This document shows, piece after piece, positions 52,141 through 60,278 of a stretch of 64,000 nucleotides of DNA (position 1 is the stretch's first letter; each line of letters starts with the position of its first letter). The stretch is from NCBI GenBank assembly GCA_964473525.1, contig CAYYPK010000008.1, positions 62,001-126,000 of the forward strand. The letters are read 5' to 3'. The stretch is from GCA-2687025 sp964473525 (lineage in GTDB: Bacteria > Poribacteria > WGA-4E > GCA-2687025). Under the pieces are notes generated by a model, which did not search any database, was not told the DNA's origin, and saw nothing but the letters and a program-made list of their open reading frames with translations. A program made the translations under genes and the position numbers.

Positions 52141-52893
52141 ATGCGTCGCATAGTCGGGCGCAATCCCGTGCTGGAGGCGCTGCGGTCGGACGCGGGAAGA
52201 GTGCAGCGGATTGTCATCGCGGAAGGCTCCAAGCGGAGCACTGTTGACGGCATCCTGAATCTGGCGCGCAAGGAGAAGGTGCGGTACGATTTCGTCGAGC
52301 GTCGGAAGCTCGAAGAGATGGCGGAGACACCCAACCATCAGGGCGTCGTCGCGTATGTCGGCGAGGGGCCCACTCGCACACTCGAGGATCTGCGCTTGTA
52401 CGTGCGGGAAGCAGACAGCGCGCTTGTCGTCTTCCTGGACCACATCGAAGATCCGCACAACCTCGGCGCCATCGTGCGAAGCGCCGAAGGGGCGGGAGCG
52501 ACCGCGGTTGTCATCCCAACGCGGCGGGCGGCGGCCGTCACGGAGACAGCCGTCAAGGCGTCCGCGGGCGCCACGGAGCATCTACCTGTCGTGCGCGTGC
52601 CAAACATCGCGCGCGCGATACAGTCGCTCCAGGCAGATGGGCTGTGGGTCGTCGGAGCCACGGGTCAGGACGATAGCCGCTCCATCCTGTACACCGAGTA
52701 TGACTTCACGAGTAAGACGGGCATCGTCATCGGCGCGGAGGACAAGGGGATCACCAGGCTCGTCGCGGAACGGTGCGACACGCTCGTCCACATACCGATG
52801 CACGGCTCCGTGGACTCGTTGAACGCTTCCGTCGCCGCTGGCATCATCCTGTTCGAGACGCGCCGACCCAAGCCAGACGACGACGCCTCCTGA
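52141..52893 (+). CDS. rlmB: 23S rRNA (guanosine-2'-O-)-methyltransferase RlmB (SpoU family)
   Basis: The 250-residue protein is a SpoU/TrmH-type knotted methyltransferase. It has the N-terminal substrate-binding domain (GRNPVLEALRS) and the SPOUT motifs: VFLDHIEDPHNLGAIVRSAE, VIGAEDKGITRLV and IPMHGSVDSLNASVAAGIILFE, which bind S-adenosylmethionine. Such enzymes methylate a ribose 2'-OH of 23S rRNA or tRNA. GGAGG before ATG 52141 supports the start. Confidence 0.93.
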   Translation: MRRIVGRNPVLEALRSDAGRVQRIVIAEGSKRSTVDGILNLARKEKVRYDFVERRKLEEMAETPNHQGVVAYVGEGPTRTLEDLRLYVREADSALVVFLDHIEDPHNLGAIVRSAEGAGATAVVIPTRRAAAVTETAVKASAGATEHLPVVRVPNIARAIQSLQADGLWVVGATGQDDSRSILYTEYDFTSKTGIVIGAEDKGITRLVAERCDTLVHIPMHGSVDSLNASVAAGIILFETRRPKPDDDAS

Positions 52894-52914
52894 CCCACGC
52901 ACGTTGGCGGTGCC

Positions 52915-53310
52915 ATGAACCGCACGGAACGACTGCTAGCGCGACCCGCCCCCGTGAACGGCCTCAGCACGCTCGGGGACCAACTCTCCACCTTGTTAGG
53001 CGACGCTGACGAGGGTTACTTCCTCTTCCGGTGGGAGGTCGACGGGCGCGTGTTCGTGCGCCTCCACGTGCGCCGAACCGACGACGGCATGGAGTACGCG
53101 TGGGTGGACGAGAACGACGCGGCCGTCGTCCGCCGGGATCCGATGCCGGTCCGCGTCATGGAGGACCTCATCAAGCGACAGCTCATCGAGCCCGGCGGCG
53201 AGACGATTCTCGTCTATCGCGACGGCGAGGAGGAGCCCGTGCGCTCGCTCTACGCCATGATCGCGGTCGGAGACGTGCTGCTGTGCGTGTGGGAGGCCCC
53301 CGCCCCGTGA
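52915..53310 (+). CDS. Hypothetical protein, 131 residues
   Basis: The product has no signal peptide or membrane segment. It has an alpha-beta look with a central FLFRWEVDGRVFVRLHVRR strand pair and a late LYAMIAVGDVLLCVWEA strand. I recognise no family. Its stop overlaps the start of the RibD-like gene (CCGTGA), so the two are translationally coupled and probably work together. It follows the rlmB gene by 21 bases. Confidence 0.6.
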   Translation: MNRTERLLARPAPVNGLSTLGDQLSTLLGDADEGYFLFRWEVDGRVFVRLHVRRTDDGMEYAWVDENDAAVVRRDPMPVRVMEDLIKRQLIEPGGETILVYRDGEEEPVRSLYAMIAVGDVLLCVWEAPAP

Positions 53311-54005
53311 GTCTTCAGGACGATGCGCCGTTCGTCACCATGGTCGTCGCCATGAGCGCCGACGGGAAAATCACCACGCGGGACGACGCTGGCCCCAGAT
53401 TCACGGCGCCTTCGGACAAGGCGCTCCTCCGCCGGTTGCGTGGCGAATGCGACGCGGTCGTCGTCGGCGCCGCCACGATCATCAACGACGATCCTGCGTA
53501 TCCCCTGCCGGTCGACGTGCGCCAGAAACGGCGCGACGCAGGACGTCGGGACACCCCAATACGCGCCGTCGTGAGCGGACGCGCCACCGTCCCGCCCACG
53601 TCGCGTATGTTCCACGGTCACGAATCTCCCGCCCTCACGTTCGTAGGCGCGGCAGCAGTAGCGTCCGCCGTCGCCGCTCTGGCCAAGGTCTCCGACGTAG
53701 TCCCCTCGGATCACCCCACGCAGGTGGCTCCCGCGCTGATATTGGGCACGCTTGCCAGCCGTCACGGGGTACGGAAGATCCTGCTCGAGGGCGGAGCTGA
53801 GCTGAACTTCTCCTTCCTACAAGCCGGGCTCATCGACGAGGCCTATGTGACGGTTTCGCCGTGGTTCGTCGGCGGCCGTGGGGTACCGTCGCCGATAGGT
53901 GGCGAAGGGTTGAACTTCTCCGAGATCACGCCGTTGGAACTCCGAGCCGTACGGGTGGAAGATGGCGAAGCGTATCTGCACTATCGAGTGGCGTCGATCC
54001 GCTAG
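53307..54005 (+). CDS. RibD C-terminal-domain (DHFR-like) reductase
   Basis: The 232-residue protein is the stand-alone reductase domain of RibD type: VTMVVAMSADGKITT, CDAVVVGAATIINDDP, IRAVVSG, and ILLEGGAELNFSFLQAGLIDE. In riboflavin synthesis this domain uses NADPH to reduce the ribosylamino pyrimidine, but no deaminase domain or other rib gene is here. So it may act on another pteridine or pyrimidine. GTG 53307 overlaps the upstream stop; ATG 53340 is an alternative. Confidence 0.82.
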   Translation: MSLQDDAPFVTMVVAMSADGKITTRDDAGPRFTAPSDKALLRRLRGECDAVVVGAATIINDDPAYPLPVDVRQKRRDAGRRDTPIRAVVSGRATVPPTSRMFHGHESPALTFVGAAAVASAVAALAKVSDVVPSDHPTQVAPALILGTLASRHGVRKILLEGGAELNFSFLQAGLIDEAYVTVSPWFVGGRGVPSPIGGEGLNFSEITPLELRAVRVEDGEAYLHYRVASIR

Positions 54006-54091
54006 CCGAGCGGTATGGCGCGTGATAGCATCATAGTCAACGTTTTCCCCGGTACGGTGAAACGGTCTCGATTCAGAGAGATAGGGCGCAG

Positions 54092-55120
54092 ATGTCCGGC
54101 AGTGGGTACAGCGTAGCGATCATCGGAGCGACGGGAGCGGTTGGCGGGGTCATACGGTCCATCCTCGAGGAGAGGGACTTCCCCGTAGCGTCGCTGAAAC
54201 TCCTCGCCTCTTCACGCTCCGCCGGCAAAGAACTCACGTTCCGTGGCAAGCCCGTTAAAGTCGAGGAACTCACCGAGGACTCGTTTGGGGGCGTCGACTT
54301 CGTCCTATCGTCGGCAGGTGGCGGCATCAGCGAGCGTTTCCTGCCGCCCGCGGTCGAGGCCGGGGCGGTGTGCATCGACAACACGTCAGCGTTCCGCATG
54401 AACGACGACGTGCCGCTCGTCGTGCCTGAGGTGAATCCACACGCGGCCCTCAAGCACAACGGCATCATCGCGAACCCGAACTGCTCGACCATCCAGATGG
54501 TTGTCGTCCTGAAGCCGCTGCACGACGCCGCGGGCATCAAGCGTGTCATCGTCTCGACGTATCAGGGCATCGCTGGCGCGGGCGTTACGGCGATGGAAGA
54601 GGCGAACAAGCAGATTCGCGCAGTGCTGGACGGCAACGAGCCGCACGACAGCGAGAAGTTCGTGCACCCCATCGCCTTCAACTGCCTGCCGCAGATCTCG
54701 CACGGCGTCGGCTCGGACCCCTTCGACGAGGACGGCTACAGCGACGAAGAGGCGAAGATGACCGCCGAGACCGTGAAGATCATGGAGGACGATGTGCCGG
54801 TCACGGCGACAACCGTGCGCGTGCCGGTGTTGGTGGGGCACTCCGAATCGCTCAACGTCGAGACGGAGAAGGCGCTCACGCCCGGCGAGGCGCGCGATGT
54901 CCTCTCCAAGGCGCCCGGCGTCACCGTCATCGACAATCCAGCGAAGTCGCAGTATCCCCTGGCGATACACGCCGCAGGGAAGGACGACACGTTCGTCGGT
55001 CGCATTCGCAAGGATCTGTCCACGGACAACGCGCTGAATATGTGGGTCGTCGCCGACAACCTCCGCAAGGGGGCGGCGCTCAACGCCGTCCAGATAGCGG
55101 AGTTGCTCATCGACGCGTAA
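54092..55120 (+). CDS. asd: Aspartate-semialdehyde dehydrogenase
   Basis: The 342-residue enzyme reduces aspartyl phosphate to aspartate semialdehyde for lysine, methionine and threonine. It has the GATGAVGGVI NADP-binding loop, the catalytic Cys in NPNCSTIQMVV near residue 131, and the VPVLVGHSESLNVE region with the active-site His. The length is typical. It has no operon partner here. Confidence 0.93.
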   Translation: MSGSGYSVAIIGATGAVGGVIRSILEERDFPVASLKLLASSRSAGKELTFRGKPVKVEELTEDSFGGVDFVLSSAGGGISERFLPPAVEAGAVCIDNTSAFRMNDDVPLVVPEVNPHAALKHNGIIANPNCSTIQMVVVLKPLHDAAGIKRVIVSTYQGIAGAGVTAMEEANKQIRAVLDGNEPHDSEKFVHPIAFNCLPQISHGVGSDPFDEDGYSDEEAKMTAETVKIMEDDVPVTATTVRVPVLVGHSESLNVETEKALTPGEARDVLSKAPGVTVIDNPAKSQYPLAIHAAGKDDTFVGRIRKDLSTDNALNMWVVADNLRKGAALNAVQIAELLIDA

Positions 55121-55207
55121 GCGCGTCCAGAGCCGCGGCGTTACCCCTTACCGCACGCATCGCGTCTCGCGCGTCGACCGCGACGCGTCAGGCAGGGGAG
55201 AACGCTC

Positions 55208-57829
55208 ATGAAGCGAACGTCCGCGATTCTCTGCACAGCCATTGCCATCGCCGTAGGGTGGGCGCTAGCTCCGTCGGCATCCGCCGAGAGCTACGCCCTC
55301 CTTGTCGGCGTCAACGACTACCGTTCGATGGCGTTCCGCGACCTGCGCTTCGCGGAAGGCGACGCGCAGAGCGTGCGCGACACCCTCATCCGCTACATGG
55401 GCGTCAAGGAGGAGAACGCCAAGATACTCCTTGGCAGGGAAGCCACGCGCCGCAACATCGCCCTCGCGATCAAGGGTTGGCTCACCGAGAGCGCCTCCTC
55501 GCCCGACGACATCGTCTTCTTCTACTTCAGCGGCCACGGCACGTACGCCATCGACGATGGCGACGACGAGAGCGACGGCCGCGACGAACTGCTCTGCGCG
55601 TGGGATAGTTCCCCCATCCTCGACATGACGTACGTCAAGGACGACGACCTCAATCGCTGGTTCAGGGAGATTGAAGCCACGACCAAGGTCGTCCTGCTGG
55701 ACTGCTGCCACGCCGGCACGGGTTCGAAGGCGCTGTACCGCGGCGACAACATCATCAAGGAAGCGGGCATCGACTGGACGGAGATCCAGAGCGCCTCCAT
55801 CGACGCCCGACTGAGGGATGAGCGCGAGATCGAGGACACGCTCACTCGCGAGGGGATCGAGGTACGGACAACCGCATTCCCCACGGCGTTCTCGGATTAC
55901 ACAGACTCCGAGGACGTCATCGAATTCGCCGCGTGTCGGGCCGACCAGGTGTCGCTCGAATCCGCGAGACTGAAACATGGCGTGTTCACGTACTTCTTCA
56001 ACGAAGGGGTGCGCGGCGCCGGCGACCTCAATGCGGACGGCGACATCACCCTGGGCGAGCTACAGACGTATGTGACCGCCAGCGTGAAGGCCAAACGCTT
56101 CAAGCAGGATCCGCAGCTGAACGGGCCTAACGCGAAGACGTTGGTCGTGAAGCCTCTTCCGACAGCGCCAGCGGCGCCGGTCGAGGAACCTGTAGCGGAG
56201 GCGCCCGCGCCCGCTCCGCCAGCCCCGCCGCGGCCTGACCCGCCTGGCGTGGCGGCCGCCCCGGCGAGCGCTCCCGCCGAGGAGCCAGAGCCAGCGTCCG
56301 GCGCAGACCCCGCAACTGCCACTCCAGCGACGCCGGCGGCGCCCGTTGTGCAGCCTCCGCCGCCGCCCAGGCCCGAGCCACGTCCGCCGCGTGTCGAACA
56401 GCCATCGCGACAAGAGCCCGAGCCTGTAGTCGAGACCCCGTCCGTTCCCGAAACCACTGTTGTGTCACCCGAGCCGGATCCCGAAGTCCGTCCGCCGGCT
56501 CAGATCGACCCCGAGCCAGAACCGGCGCCAGTGGCGGCCGAGCCATCCGTTGTGCTGCCCAAGCCGGAACCCCAGGTACGTCCAGAGCCTCAGCCTGACC
56601 CCGAGCCAGAGCCAGCGGTCGTCGCGCCGTCACCACCGGCGCCTCCAGCCGCTCCGGCGGTGATCCCTGTCAAGCCGCTCCCTGAGCCGCTGCCTCCCGT
56701 CCTGTATCCCGACCACGTCCTCTCGGTCGACGGCGACATGGTCACACTGAACGTCGGGGCGTCGCACGGAGTCGTCGACGGGGCGGTCTACCACGTGTAT
56801 CCGGCATCGCTTGTAGCGAGCGCGGGGAACAAGATTGACGATGGCCTGACGCCATCCGGGTCAGTCCGTGTCACGCGGGCGTGGCAGGATACGAGCGAGG
56901 CTACCTTGGCGGACAGCGCGTCCCACGCCACGGTCAACGACGCCGTACAGCTATACCAGCGCCCTCTCAAGGCAGACGAGCTCGTGCTCCGGCTGACGGC
57001 GTTGCGCAGTCAGAAGGGCGACGAACTGCCGGCGTACCGTGTCCTCGTAAATCGCCTGCGGGAGGAAGTCGCGAGCTTGCCGTTCGTGCGCATCGCTGGC
57101 CCGCACGACGTGGCTGACAGAGCGCTACTGGTCTTCGCCGCGGTCGGAGCCGACGGCGCGCGGCACGTGCGGGCGCAGATTGCCGATGTGAACGCGCTGG
57201 AAGCCGTGGCAACAGTCGATTACGCGGTGCCGGAGGAGGATTCCTGGCTTGCGGCCGCGAAGGCGGTCACGCGTGAGCTGACGCCGCGCTTCCACGCCGA
57301 ATTCGCGCGGAAGACGCTCGACGCGTTGGACAACCCGGCCTCTCCCATGCGCGCGCGTCTGGCAGGGCCTGACAAGGTCGCGATCGGTGATTCGGTGCAG
57401 TTTTCGATGCGTCCCAACCGTGACTGCCACCTGCTTCTGATCAACGTGGCGACCGACGGCAACCTGTACGTCCTCTACCCGAACGGTCTCGAGGACGCGC
57501 GCCGGCTGGCGCGAGACGAGGCGTTCACGCTCCCACGTGAGTTCAACATCACGGTCGCGGAGCCCGCCGGTATCGAAGTGGTGAAGGCGATCATATCGTC
57601 CGACCCCATCGCGCTACCCGCCACCACGGACGAGCTCCGAGCGTTGCAGTTGTATCAACTGCCTCCCGAGGATTCGGCGAAGTTCATCCAGGATCTCGCC
57701 TTGAAGGTGCTCTCGGAACGCCCCGTCGTGGACTGGGCGGTGGAGACGCTGTCGTTCCCGGTCGGCGAGTGGGCGTCGGACACGTCCGCGCTATCGAAGG
57801 ATCCCATGGAGGAGCTCATCCTCGACTAG
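55208..57829 (+). CDS. Secreted caspase-like (C14) peptidase with Pro-rich linker and DUF4384-like domain
   Basis: The 873-residue protein has a signal peptide (residues 1-26) and then a caspase-like domain of about 300 residues. The catalytic His is residue 110 in YFSGHGT and the Cys is residue 167 in LLDCCHAG. Residues of about 318-495 are a Pro/Ala/Glu-rich linker with repeated PEP and PEPD units. The C-terminal part (residues of about 715-800) resembles DUF4384 (SVQFSMRPNRDCHLLLINV, LYVLYPNG). It is exported to the periplasm or the surface. Substrates are unknown; the family ranges from signalling to programmed death. Its 3' end overlaps the convergent gene at 57791. Confidence 0.85.
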   Translation: MKRTSAILCTAIAIAVGWALAPSASAESYALLVGVNDYRSMAFRDLRFAEGDAQSVRDTLIRYMGVKEENAKILLGREATRRNIALAIKGWLTESASSPDDIVFFYFSGHGTYAIDDGDDESDGRDELLCAWDSSPILDMTYVKDDDLNRWFREIEATTKVVLLDCCHAGTGSKALYRGDNIIKEAGIDWTEIQSASIDARLRDEREIEDTLTREGIEVRTTAFPTAFSDYTDSEDVIEFAACRADQVSLESARLKHGVFTYFFNEGVRGAGDLNADGDITLGELQTYVTASVKAKRFKQDPQLNGPNAKTLVVKPLPTAPAAPVEEPVAEAPAPAPPAPPRPDPPGVAAAPASAPAEEPEPASGADPATATPATPAAPVVQPPPPPRPEPRPPRVEQPSRQEPEPVVETPSVPETTVVSPEPDPEVRPPAQIDPEPEPAPVAAEPSVVLPKPEPQVRPEPQPDPEPEPAVVAPSPPAPPAAPAVIPVKPLPEPLPPVLYPDHVLSVDGDMVTLNVGASHGVVDGAVYHVYPASLVASAGNKIDDGLTPSGSVRVTRAWQDTSEATLADSASHATVNDAVQLYQRPLKADELVLRLTALRSQKGDELPAYRVLVNRLREEVASLPFVRIAGPHDVADRALLVFAAVGADGARHVRAQIADVNALEAVATVDYAVPEEDSWLAAAKAVTRELTPRFHAEFARKTLDALDNPASPMRARLAGPDKVAIGDSVQFSMRPNRDCHLLLINVATDGNLYVLYPNGLEDARRLARDEAFTLPREFNITVAEPAGIEVVKAIISSDPIALPATTDELRALQLYQLPPEDSAKFIQDLALKVLSERPVVDWAVETLSFPVGEWASDTSALSKDPMEELILD

Positions 57830-59122
57830 GGTCGGCGCAGGCCTCGCACCGCGCGACACAGACCGCCCGGACTTGACGATGACGAGTCGCCGCATCGCCT
57901 GGTACGCGTCCGCGCGGATCACGCAGATGTAGATGCCGCTGGGAACCGGCTCGCCGTGCGAGTTCTTGCCGTCCCAATGCGCGGCGCGGCCGCGTCTAGT
58001 GTAGCTGCCTCCGGGCCTCCTTCCGAGTGCCAGCACACGAGCCAACCGACCGCCGGTGTCGCATATCTCGATGGGCCCATCGGCTTCCTGGTTCAGCAGG
58101 AAGGGGATCCACGTCTCTGGGTTGCCGGGGTTTGGGTAGCTTCTGAGAAGCGCATTCTCGTTCGGCGTCATCTCCGCCAGGAGGGGAGGCAATGTGACAT
58201 ACCCGCGTCCGACATGCTTGCCCGTGAGTTCCTCCGACGAGACCCCACTCGCCCAATCCGCGGCCGAGACGCTCACGCTCACCACGTCGCCGGCTCCGGC
58301 TACACCGCCGCCGCCCACCTCCAGGAACGTCGCCGCGTAGCGGCCGTCGGATCCTGTGACGGTCGTCCGTAGGTCGCCCGTGGCGACATTGCGCACACGC
58401 GGCTGCGGCTGCCCCGTGTCGGGGTCGATGACCTGGCCCGTGGTGACAAGCACGGGCGTTGTGGCCGTAGCGCCGTCAAGTAGACCGGCCGTCGCATTCG
58501 CGACGGATATGGAGATGTCACTCCAGGCGCGACCCTCGATGCTGATGCTCTTCTCGCCGGACATCACGGCGAAGTAGCCCACCCCGCCCTCGATACGTGG
58601 CCCGCGCGCCGACGGTCCTGGCAGGTGCGCCCTGAACAACCCCTCGGCGGGCTGGTGGACGATGAGATGCAGAAGCGGGTCGCCCATGTGCTCGGCGAGA
58701 TCCCTCATTCGCCAATCGGATTCTGGCCGAAGCGGGACGCCGAATAGGTTCAGTCCCGTTGCGAGCCTCAGGTCACGCTCCCAGGCCGGTCCGTCGAATG
58801 TCACGACCGTGGGTTCGTTCAGGATGGCGATGTAGGCTGCTTCACCCGCCACCGGCGGGTCAGCGAGGGAGGCGCCCGCATGGCCCGGCACGTGGGTCAC
58901 GAAGCGTCGCCGCGGTTGGTCGTACGAGACGACGGCGTCCACGGCCGGGCCGATGTGCTTCGCGAGGTCGTTCACACGCCACGTCGAGGAGGGTCGTAGT
59001 GGGACGGCGAGCAGGTTCACGCCGCGGCGCTGCGTCTGTGCGGGCCGCCGCCTCTGCGAACTGCCCATATCAGCCACGTACCCTGAGGCCCTCCGTAGTT
59101 CCCAGACGTGAGGTCGGCCCAC
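57791..59122 (-). CDS. Repeat protein with FlgD-like C-terminal domain, possibly 5'-truncated
   Basis: The 443-residue product has two related repeats with the core VNLLAVPLRPSSTWRVNDLA and LNLFGVPLRPESDWRMRDLA (near residues 36 and 124). A beta-rich carboxypeptidase-like region follows. The last 100 residues are a FlgD-like domain opening with SYPNPGNPETWIPFLL. There is no signal peptide, although this kind of protein is normally exported, so the N-terminus may be lost. After the domain a 22-residue tail continues to a stop inside the caspase gene's 3' end, which suggests the original stop was lost too. Function is unknown. Confidence 0.65.
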   Translation of the reverse strand: MGRPHVWELRRASGYVADMGSSQRRRPAQTQRRGVNLLAVPLRPSSTWRVNDLAKHIGPAVDAVVSYDQPRRRFVTHVPGHAGASLADPPVAGEAAYIAILNEPTVVTFDGPAWERDLRLATGLNLFGVPLRPESDWRMRDLAEHMGDPLLHLIVHQPAEGLFRAHLPGPSARGPRIEGGVGYFAVMSGEKSISIEGRAWSDISISVANATAGLLDGATATTPVLVTTGQVIDPDTGQPQPRVRNVATGDLRTTVTGSDGRYAATFLEVGGGGVAGAGDVVSVSVSAADWASGVSSEELTGKHVGRGYVTLPPLLAEMTPNENALLRSYPNPGNPETWIPFLLNQEADGPIEICDTGGRLARVLALGRRPGGSYTRRGRAAHWDGKNSHGEPVPSGIYICVIRADAYQAMRRLVIVKSGRSVSRGARPAPTLVEDELLHGILR

Positions 59123-59382
59123 CGGTCAACACCGTGCGTGGACTCATCACTTGCGTGCGACGCCCGAGCGGCCGCGGTGCGAGCCGCACGGATGTCCGTA
59201 TCGAGAGGCCGGGCTGTATGCACGCCGCCGTGTTAGAATCCAGGCTGCGCGTCGTGCGCGCGGGTACCATGGAGCACTTGACCCCTTCGGCTCATGGGTG
59301 AGGTCGTCAAGGTGGCACTTGTGGCGGACGGGTCGCATCTACGGGACCAACGTTGCGGCTCGCGATCGCACAGGAGAGAAGG

Positions 59383-59766
59383 ATGCCTCTCAATATACTG
59401 CTCATCGAAGATGAGCCCGACATCCAGACGGTTGTGAGGCTAGTTCTGGAAGCAACGGGTGGGCATCGTGTTGTCGTCGCGGACAATGGACTACGGGGTC
59501 TGGAAGTCGCGCGAGCTGAGCGGCCAGACGTGATCCTGTTGGACGTCATGATGCCGCGCTTGGATGGGCACGAGTTGCTTCGCCTGCTGAAGGCCAGCGA
59601 CACGACCAGGGGTATTCCGGTGGTGTTCCTCACTGCCAAGGCGCAACAGAAGGACATAGAGGCCGGCCTAGCGCTCGGAGCGGACGCGTATCTTACGAAG
59701 CCTTTTGACGCCCAGGCACTGTGCGATCAGGTGGCGGAGGTCGTGCGTAAATCGGAGTCTTCCTAG
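59383..59766 (+). CDS. CheY-like single-domain response regulator
   Basis: The 127-residue protein is a receiver domain only: Asp10 in LLIEDEPDI, phospho-acceptor Asp54 in VILLDVMMPRLDG, the Thr in FLTAKA and the Lys in YLTKPF. It lacks any output domain, so it must work by binding partners. AGGAGAGAAGG before ATG 59383 sets the start. No kinase is next to it. Confidence 0.9.
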   Translation: MPLNILLIEDEPDIQTVVRLVLEATGGHRVVVADNGLRGLEVARAERPDVILLDVMMPRLDGHELLRLLKASDTTRGIPVVFLTAKAQQKDIEAGLALGADAYLTKPFDAQALCDQVAEVVRKSESS

Positions 59767-60000
59767 TCTATTAGCGACTGTGGCTCTGGCACGCTGGACC
59801 TCGCCAGGTGGATGCTCGTTCTCGTCGCTAACCAGCGTTCTGCTACATGCCCGAGCGCAGACTGGCTTGGATAGCCGCTCTCCACGGGGCAAGTTGCTCC
59901 GGCCGGGCACAGGACCCACGCGGCGCCTGCTGTCCGAGCCGTAATTGGTCTGTGGCGGCTACAGCCGATTGGGGCGCCTCAGCAGTACTTTCGCCTGTCC

Positions 60001-60032
60001 GGCGCCGGGGGCATCTCCGCTTGGCCGGCGCC
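60001..60032 (+). terminator. GC-rich stem-loop
   Basis: GGCGCCGG at 60001-60008 pairs perfectly with CCGGCGCC at 60025-60032, followed by CTTTCG. The loop is 16 bases. It could stop transcription coming from the CheY-like gene, but the T-run is weak. Confidence 0.35.
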
Positions 60033-60078
60033 CTTTCGTGACCGTTCTGGACATCTAGTGAGAGAGTGTGTCTGGACT

Positions 60079-60113
60079 CCTTCCCCTCGCAGAGAAGGCG
60101 GGGATGGGGTTGG
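60079..60113 (+). repeat. Dispersed hairpin repeat, copy 2
   Basis: CCTTCCCCTCGCAGAGAAGG is followed by CGGGGATGGGGTTGG. It aligns along its whole length with the minus strand of 28281-28319. The left arm of the hairpin is intact and the right arm has decayed, so this is an older or weaker copy. Confidence 0.5.
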
Positions 60114-60278
60114 GCGCAGATCCACGGACCGCGATGCGGAAGCGAAAGCCGTGCTCAGTCGTCCGGCCCCGTCTGTCGCTGTCCATCCCCGGGCCGCCCA
60201 CGGCCACCGGCAATCTCTTGACCTTGCCTGCGGGGATAGGCAAGCTACTGACTCTCAGTGGAGCTAGGAAGCCGTGCG

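Larger units (their letters stand above)
59767..60278 (+). other. Gene-free 0.5-kb stretch with hairpins
   Basis: I find no gene in this gap. It holds a GC-rich hairpin (60001-60032), the dispersed repeat copy (60079-60113) and a 7-bp inverted repeat CTTGCCT...AGGCAAG at 60222-60243, just before the start of the large protein. Confidence 0.5.

Noticed and set aside
55208..57829. Idea that caspase, cyclase/ATPase and response regulators form one phage-defence island
   Set aside because: The genes are spread over 50 kb with housekeeping genes between, the caspase is exported, and no nuclease or toxin module links them.
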